Below, one piece after another: positions 57,777 to 64,000 of a stretch of 64,000 nucleotides of DNA. The notes beneath the pieces are model-generated. The model ran no database searches and was not told the origin of the DNA. It saw nothing but the letters and a program-made list of their open reading frames with translations. A program made the translations under genes and the position numbers. Each line of letters opens with the position of its first letter. The stretch's first letter is position 1. Source of the DNA: Ryuthela nishihirai. Its lineage: Eukaryota; Arthropoda; Arachnida; Araneae; Heptathelidae. The stretch is taken from positions 28,189,001-28,253,000 of the forward strand of contig JAWZYU010000007.1 of the NCBI GenBank assembly GCA_038380435.1, in the 5' to 3' direction.

Positions 57777-58993
57777 CACTGGGCAACACACAAAAAGGCT
57801 TTGAAATGAAAATAACTGATCTTTATTAATTTCGAGGTGCTGAACACGAAAATGGCAATAAAATTTGTTGATTGGCTCTTGTTTAGGAGAGACAGAGATG
57901 GTCATGTATAAACAACTCAGTGTACATTGAGTACATAGGTAACCATTTCACAACGCTGTTATAAACTCCAGATTGCAGCATATTGTGTTGTATTGCATCA
58001 GCCCGCCATACACACAACCCCCAGAGATATTGCATTATTGTCTGATGCAATGTAATTGAGTCGTGATATTGCGGTTTTACGGTCGTGGACAAAAGATGGT
58101 GCAATCATTAGCTGTAAGCAACACCTCTTGGGTGAGCAAATCTTTTGAGTGACTCCCATTTACTTCTGAATCATAAGTACAGCACAAGTGATCCTTGCAG
58201 TTTTAATCCAGCTTGTAACTGTGTTAATAGTGCAGATACATTTTGTCACATTTGCAGGAAAGTGACATTTGAAAGCCAAAAAAGGGTCATCACTCCAGTA
58301 GTGTAAGCAGTATATCAGTTTTATTTTGGATCCAAGATCGGGGACCAGGACAAGGCCCGGGCACCTCATATGCTGCAGTACATTTGCAAGAAATCTTCCG
58401 AAGTTGCTGAAAGGTGAAAAAGTGGCGATGCCGTTTGCTGTTCCTATGGTTTGGAGAGGTCAAGGAATCACACAAATGACTGCTACTTCTACATGATTCT
58501 ACCTGTTTCTGGAGTCAGATAACTACAAGAAATTGATTAAGGACATGTCTCTGAATCATAAACTTGGCTGCAATATGTCCTTAAAGATCCACTTTCTCCA
58601 TTCCCACTTAGATTTCTTCCCCAACAATTACGGCATGGTTAGTGATGAGCATGGTGAACGTTTTCACCAGGACATTGCAATGATGGAGAAACATTACCAG
58701 GTAAACTGATCCACTTTAATGTTGGCTGACTACTGTTGGACACTCGCCAGACTGATCCTGAGCAGCTGTACAAGCGATGGGCAAAGCGACATCAGAAATA
58801 GAAGTGGAGTTTTACTGATACATGTTATATGTACATTTTATTCTATTATATAAGAAACTATTGCAGATTTCTCAGAAATCGTAACCAATTTTACATTTTC
58901 ATTGTCATATTCATGTTCAGCACCTTGAAATCTTTAAGAAATGGTTACTTTTATCTCAGAGGTGTGACTTTTATGAAAATTTGTTGCCCAGTG
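57777..58993 (+). mobile_element. TIR-bounded Cys-rich element, copy 2, internally deleted
   Basis: Starts CACTGGGCAACA and ends TGTTGCCCAGTG like copy 1 at 7286. The 5' region and the Cys-rich module (NCVNSADTFCHIC near 58205) are present but frame-broken. At about 58514 it jumps from copy-1 position ~8060 to ~9426, losing about 1.37 kb, and then carries one C-terminal block (FHQDIAMMEKHYQ near 58670). A non-autonomous derivative. Confidence 0.85.
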
Positions 58994-58999
58994 GTGGTG

Positions 59000-59472
59000 G
59001 TAGTATCCATGATGTACCCATGGTGTTATCTGTTGAGTGAGAATGGACTGCTGGGTTGTCTGCAGCTTTTTTTATTGTTATAGAATTTCTCAGTGATAAT
59101 GCTGTTTCTGCATGTTTGACTGTCTTTTTGTGGACAGCTTGGCAGTCCTGTTTCCATTCAACAGGTGGCACAATTTGGCACCTATTGTTCATGGGATCAA
59201 AGTTTATAATCACACATTATCTGGAGTTGTGAAATAGGCTTGTATTACTCAGTAGAAAGATCACTTAGTATGTTCTCAAAGTTTGTGAGTGATGTCTGGT
59301 TGGAACTTTTTCCAGCTAATTCTTCTATTGCTATTAGGTCATAGGACCTCCCCTGTGCTTTATTATTGAATTTCTTACTGAAAATGTTATGTCTGCTTGT
59401 TTCACAATAGAAATATCTGTTAACAACTTGGCAGTCCTGTTGGCACTCAACAAATAGAACCATTCTACAACA
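59000..59472. repeat. Diverged ~290-bp direct duplication
   Basis: GAATTTCT.A.TGA.AATG and ACTTGGCAGTCCTGTT occur near 59090-59150 and again near 59368-59440. The source is not identified; the minus strand reads VEWKQDCQ and VECQQDCQ in the two units. Confidence 0.45.
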
Positions 59473-59473
59473 C

Positions 59474-60647
59474 AGGTAATGGACAAATAAAAACTGAAAC
59501 AGCAATGCAAAAATCACTAATATGGAGTTGGACACCATCTGAGTCCAGTACAGCCTGTATGCTTCATGACATGGTCAGCAAAAGGGATACATCATTAATC
59601 CGCAAGAAATATCAATTCCTGCTTCTTCAATGGAGCTGCAAAACGTTGCATGTGGTGTCATTCCAGAAGTTCCTGCAGGTGTGGTGACTGCAGTGGTTAT
59701 ATTTCAAAAAGTTCAGTCTCATTGTCCTCAAACCACTGGGTAACCATGTGCTCTGTGGATGGGAGCATTATCATTCTGAAAGAGAGCTCTCTCTCTAATG
59801 AAAGAAATGCTGTAATGAAGATGATCAATCAAGACTGTCAAATAGTGCTTGGCATTAATTTTGCTTTCTAATGGAATGAATACACCGAGAGCATCCCACC
59901 ATTACAAAACCACCAGAACTCTTAACAATAAGAAACAAGCAATCGTTGTTGTAAGATTCCTTAAGTTGTAATCATGCATGCACTTGTCCATTTGTTGGAA
60001 ACAAAGTGTAGGAAACACGTTCCTTCACTGCTTGTGCCTTAGTCTTTATACAACTGGACATGATGATGTATATTGACAGGTGTAATTAGTGGCTTATGAA
60101 CTGCAACTTCACCATGATATCCAGCTCTATGGAGTTCTCAACATACTGTTTTTGACAAAACTGGCATCTTGCATCCTACATTTAAATCCATGCATAATTG
60201 ATCAGCTGTAGATTGTGATTTTGCTTTGCACACTGCACTAATGCTCAAATGCCCTTATTCTGGAATATGCACTTTGCCCACTGTTGCCTATTGCATAAAT
60301 TTTCTCTCGATTCTTGTGCAGATATGACCTTGGAAACTGTTCCTCATGAAACAGTGAGTCAGCTGTCTTAATGACTTAAGCTCCTGCCAAATAGGGCTCC
60401 AACAATAACACCACTTTCAAAATCTGTAATATAAGTCTCTCAATGACATGGTACCAATAATTACGTGCAGTTATGCTGGGTGTGCCTGTAGCGTGCAGTT
60501 ATGCTGGTATGCAGATATAATGCTGAGCATGCTGGGATGTCATTTGCATGTTTCATACCATTGTTAGTGGCATGCAGATACCACTGTTTAACATAAATCA
60601 AAGGTTTTTGCAGACCTTGATGAGTCAATTTTTCTGTCCATTACCTA
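59474..60647 (-). mobile_element. Tc1/mariner-type element, highly decayed
   Basis: AGGTAATGGACA at the left and TGTCCATTACCT at the right are inverted ends about 1.17 kb apart, and TA follows the right end. The minus strand shows NAPIHRAHG near 59770, the 'D/N-A-P-x-H-R' part of the DDE domain, but the frame is lost. Confidence 0.65.
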
Positions 60648-61029
60648 TACCAGTTATGGGACCAAAGTTTATAGTTGCCTTTTGGCTGTAATTGATAACT
60701 AAAGATAAATTGACAAAAATTGAAAGAATTATTTACATAGATTCGTGAAATATACACTTAATGTTTTAATCCTTTATGTAAATTTTCTATACCAACAAAA
60801 CAAAATAGAAACTCTTATAAAGAAGTGTCTGTTTTAATAGGTAAGTGAAGAAAAAGGTTTATATGTTTTAAAACTAATTTTTATATTTATTGAGACTTAG
60901 TAGCCCCAACAGGTCACTATTCACCTAGTTTGAAAGATGGTAATGCCTTTTTATTTTTGAATTGAGACACAACAATCCCTCCAGGCTGCAAGCCTAGCAA
61001 ATGATATGGGTATTTTCAAAACAAACTTC

Positions 61030-61255
61030 ATAAAGCTCTGACAGGCCATAAAGGGTTTGAAATAATACTTCAAATTTAAGTTTTAATAAACTTCGGAGGC
61101 AAATTCTTAATGAATAGCATTGCTTTTCTTATTATTAAATGTTCTTAATTCTTTAAATATATTGAACAAGCAATGTTGAAAACTGAAATTTAGTTTGTAG
61201 GACTTATAAACCTTCAGCGTTAGTTTCCATTGGCATAACATGAGGTTATATCAGT
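61030..61255. mobile_element. Palindromic MITE (family P), partial copy 4
   Basis: Right-arm words: TAAATATATTGAACAAGCAATG and CATTGGCATAACATGAGGTT match the 19.9-kb and 41.3-kb arms. Confidence 0.5.
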
Positions 61256-61400
61256 ACATTGCTCGAGGGTGGGGGTGGCTCAATTGGTAGCTTGCCAGCC
61301 TCGTAATCTGTAGTTCCCAGGTTCGAGTTCTGCCTGCGGCCAGCATTGAGATTTATCTCTGCAAAACTCCCCACCCTGCCCTCAGTAAGTAGGGAACACT
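61256..61400 (+). mobile_element. tRNA-Thr-type SINE (family C)
   Basis: Head with GGTGGCTCAATTGGTAGC (box A), loop CTCGTAA (CGT anticodon as in tRNA-Thr) and CAGGTTCGAGTTC (box B), then GAGATTTATCTCTGCAAAAC and an A/T tail. The acceptor stem does not pair, so this is a SINE and not a tRNA gene. A copy lies antisense at 24165. Confidence 0.75.
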
Positions 61401-62225
61401 TTTTTTTAAAAAAAATATTGTAAAGCACAGTAGGATAAAACTCATTTAATTCTTCACGAATAAATACTGTACATTAAATTCTTTCATGCATAACTATGCC
61501 ACTTTAAACCAGTAGAGTGCATTGACTATTACATAAGAAATATACCTTAACCTTGTGATTGCGACAATTACTTGTCTATCGTCCCTTCGGGTTAAGACAT
61601 CATTTAAACTCTCACATAATTCCGAAGGCAATATACATTTTTAACAAGATATTAAACAAATAATACTATTAACTAAGGAAAACCTTTAAACTATCTTAAA
61701 GGGTCTTAGTCTAGTATATGACAAAGGATTTAATTACCACAGTCTTGTAACAGGCTGGTAAAACTGCACCAAATGTTGTTGACCAGTTAGTCCAAGAGAA
61801 GCTGTCATGGTTCCTAACTTGTGCTACCAGTCCTTATGTTATGATCTAAAACAGCATCGATGAGTATGGATACACCAGATTTCCACGTACTTCTTGACAG
61901 TAGATTATCATTTACACAGACTTGGATTGGCATTGTTGGATTATATATGGCCATCGCCTTTTTATATCAGGCACCATATTTTGCCATTACCGTCTTCAAT
62001 TACTGACAATTCCAATGTCCGCCGGAGTCTTGATGTTTAAATTTTACTTTAAACTACTTAGATCTTAACAGTGGATAAACCGCAAAGTGTTGCAGATACT
62101 GGTAGAATCCTTTCCTTACTCAGTGCTCTGCACCGGAAACGTGGCACCCTCCAACATGAAATAACTTACAACTTCCAAAGTTGGCCATTAAAACATTAAA
62201 AAATACTTTAAAACTTTTGGTCATA
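61401..62225. other. Gene-free spacer
   Basis: An open stretch after a CAG at 61754 has no recognisable product. No repeat family was recognised. Confidence 0.4.
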
Positions 62226-63260
62226 TTCAACTCAACCATTAAGTGTCATACTCTACTCCCCAATGTCATTCAGAGCGACGCGTTTTGCTCGCCTCCCATA
62301 CGGCGGCGTCCTCAGGCTCTGACCATTCTGTGTTATGTCACCTTATGTGTGTCTCACCCTCTGCATCATCACTTACGCACTTATGCGCATTAGGTTCCAC
62401 GACATTCTTCTGCTGTAGCAGAAGAGTCCATGCTGACGGTAAAGGGGGAATGTCTGTGTTACATATTGTATTGCTGTGCCTGTGTAATGTAAAGTTTCTC
62501 AGCATATGCTAATTGAAATTTGGTGTGGGGGCAGCTAACACTTTGTAATAAATTTTCTGCATTCTAATATTGTTTTCTGTTACAGTTTGTCCCAAAGCCG
62601 TATTTGGTTGTTCTTTTTGTATGTCTGTTTTATGCTCATGCATTCTCATATCATACTGCCTATATGTTTTGCCAATTACGTATTCTTTCCTTTTAATTTT
62701 TCTGATGGGTCGGGAATATCAATTTGTTAACCCACCCACCCCTCCCCCCATAGGATATTTTATATCTCTATCATTAACAACTAAATTTTAATTGTTTTTG
62801 TTGTTTTAACTGGTAATGTTAACTCATTACTTAAAATATTTTGCATAGTATTCATTACCTTTTTGATGTAAGGGATACTATGGGTATATTTTACCATTTG
62901 TTGTTGTTGTCTTAATTTTATTTGGGTTTCATTTATTACAATGTACTTTGCATTATTTTGCCATCTGTCTAATATTTTCTTTGGATATCCTGCCTCCCCA
63001 GCTGTTTGTGTAATATATTCAATTTCCTGTTGAAAAGTATCCTGCTCAGAGCAATATCTATGAGCCCTAATATAGTGTGGAAGTATTGAAGCTTTTTTAT
63101 ATCTCTTTTGGCTCCATCCACTTGAAAAATTAAAACAGTTAATAGAGGTCTTTAATTCAGTATTGCCCTCAATTAAATTTACTCATGAAGAGGAACTAAA
63201 CAATTACCGTACTTGGATATCCTTATAACAAGGAAGGGAAATTACTGTGAAACAACAGTT
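62226..63260 (-). pseudogene. Second Penelope-like fragment (end of RT, GIY-YIG, 3' end)
   Basis: From high to low: a piece with YLDILITRKGNYCETTVYRKK near 63215-63265 (the RT 'L-D' and 'V-Y-x-K' blocks), then VIGKTYRQYDMRMHEHKTDI and NTALGQTV near 62675-62585 (GIY-YIG region), and the CpG-containing end near 62270-62330. Frames are broken. It is similar in order to the 48-kb element but clearly diverged from it. Confidence 0.8.
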
Positions 63261-63284
63261 TATAGGAAAAAAACTCGTATATCA

Positions 63285-64000
63285 AATTATATTCCATATT
63301 CATCTGCACACCCTATGAGATTGTCTTCCTTGTGTTCTGCGAACCATTCTCGAACAATCTGGGCAGTGTGGCATAGCACATTATCCTGCTGAAAGAAAGC
63401 ACAACTAGAGGGATATATTGTTGCCATGACAGGATGTACCTGGTCTGCAATGATGTTTAGGTCGGTGGTAGACATCGTAGTTCCCAGCACATGAATGACT
63501 TTACCCAGGGTTTCCACAGAACATTGCTCAAAGCATTACACTTCCTCCACCGGCTTGTTTTCGCCCCATGGTGCATCCTGGTGCCAACACTTCTCAACTT
63601 TCCAGACATGTATCTTGCCATCCACATGGTGCAACAGGAAATGAGATTCATCGGACTAGACGACCTTCATCCAATCATTCAGGATTCATTTTTGATGTTC
63701 GCATGCCCATTGTAGGTACTTTTGATGGTGAACCGAGGTTAGCTTGGGCATTTGGAGTGGCCTGCGACTATGCAGCCTGATTTTCAGCAGGGTTTGATGT
63801 ACTGTGTGTTGTGACACATTACTTCCATCACCAGCATTCAAATTATGGGCGAATTGTGCCAGAGTATCCCTTCTATTGGCTCGTACCATACAGGATAGCC
63901 TTCGCTCGTCTCTAGCATCGATGAGCCATGATCGGTCCACACCTTGCCAGCAGTTCAGGGGTTTTCCCTCCTTGGACCCGTTTTGAAGGTATTAACCACA
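63285..64000 (-). pseudogene. Tc1-like transposase, frame-broken, cut by the window end
   Basis: Minus-strand pieces in order: VRANRRDTLAQFAHNLNAG with SVSQHTVHQTLLKI-type helix-turn-helix (63940-63686), then a DDE-containing stretch (63651-63457) and FQQDNVLCHTAQIVREWF (about 63390-63330), the 'Q-D-N-x-x-x-H-T-A' block. The N-terminal start lies beyond 64000. Confidence 0.85.

Noticed and set aside
60836..60900. Possible final SMN exon after TTTTAATAG
   Set aside because: It would add VSEEKGLYVLK.. and a stop after about 19 residues. It does not begin with the Gly-hydrophobic-basic pattern that follows the YG box, and the acceptor is immediately followed by GTAAGT, which looks like a donor.
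61264..61331. Functional tRNA-Thr(CGU) gene
   Set aside because: Box A, box B and anticodon loop are recognisable, but the acceptor stem does not pair and a SINE-like body follows.

Overview
This is a piece of eukaryotic nuclear DNA: AT-rich, with long introns and many transposable elements. It is most likely from an arthropod. I infer this from one intron-containing conserved gene and a repeat set (Tc1/mariner, hAT, Penelope-like, RTE-like and tRNA-derived SINEs) that is common in large arthropod genomes. I cannot name the species. Nothing looks bacterial or organellar.

The one clear host gene is an ortholog of SMN (survival of motor neuron), on the + strand from 16228 to at least 56870. 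Seven coding exons are readable: 16228-16281, 21707-21778, 31663-31761, 42094-42312, 45262-45480, 53329-53403 and 56745-56870. All junctions are phase 0 and together they give 288 codons. In order they encode the acidic N-terminus, the Gemin2-binding helix (WDDTALI), a lysine-rich segment, the Tudor domain, a linker, a short Trp/Pro-containing segment, and the proline run with the YG box. Exon order and phase match vertebrate exons 1, 2a, 2b, 3, 4, 5 and 6. The short final coding exon was not found and may lie beyond the window. The Tudor exon has two possible in-frame donors 87 bases apart, and the stronger-looking upstream one would cut the end of the Tudor fold.

1-16 kb holds a hAT (ZMYM1-like) transposase pseudogene cut by the window start, a 79-bp minisatellite, a GC-rich MITE, a ~20-bp minisatellite, a 2.6-kb TIR-bounded element carrying a broken Cys-rich ORF (a second, internally deleted copy sits at 57.8 kb), a non-LTR ORF1 remnant, a ~100-bp tandem array, and two SINE copies flanking a CpG-rich patch upstream of SMN.

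The SMN introns are packed with elements. Intron 2 has an antisense RTE-like copy with a hAT element nested in it, flanked by an 8-bp target duplication. Intron 3 has a Tc1-like element and a full-length, sense RTE-like retrotransposon with an intact 1003-codon ORF, a GAT-repeat tail and an 11-bp target duplication. Intron 5 has a Penelope-like element and a mariner-type foldback MITE. One tRNA-derived SINE family occurs in every intron from 1 to 6, in both orientations, and a palindromic MITE family recurs at least four times.

57-64 kb, downstream of the last recognised exon, contains the second copy of the Cys-rich TIR element, a Tc1/mariner-like remnant, a tRNA-Thr-derived SINE, a second Penelope-like fragment and a Tc1-like transposase cut by the window end.
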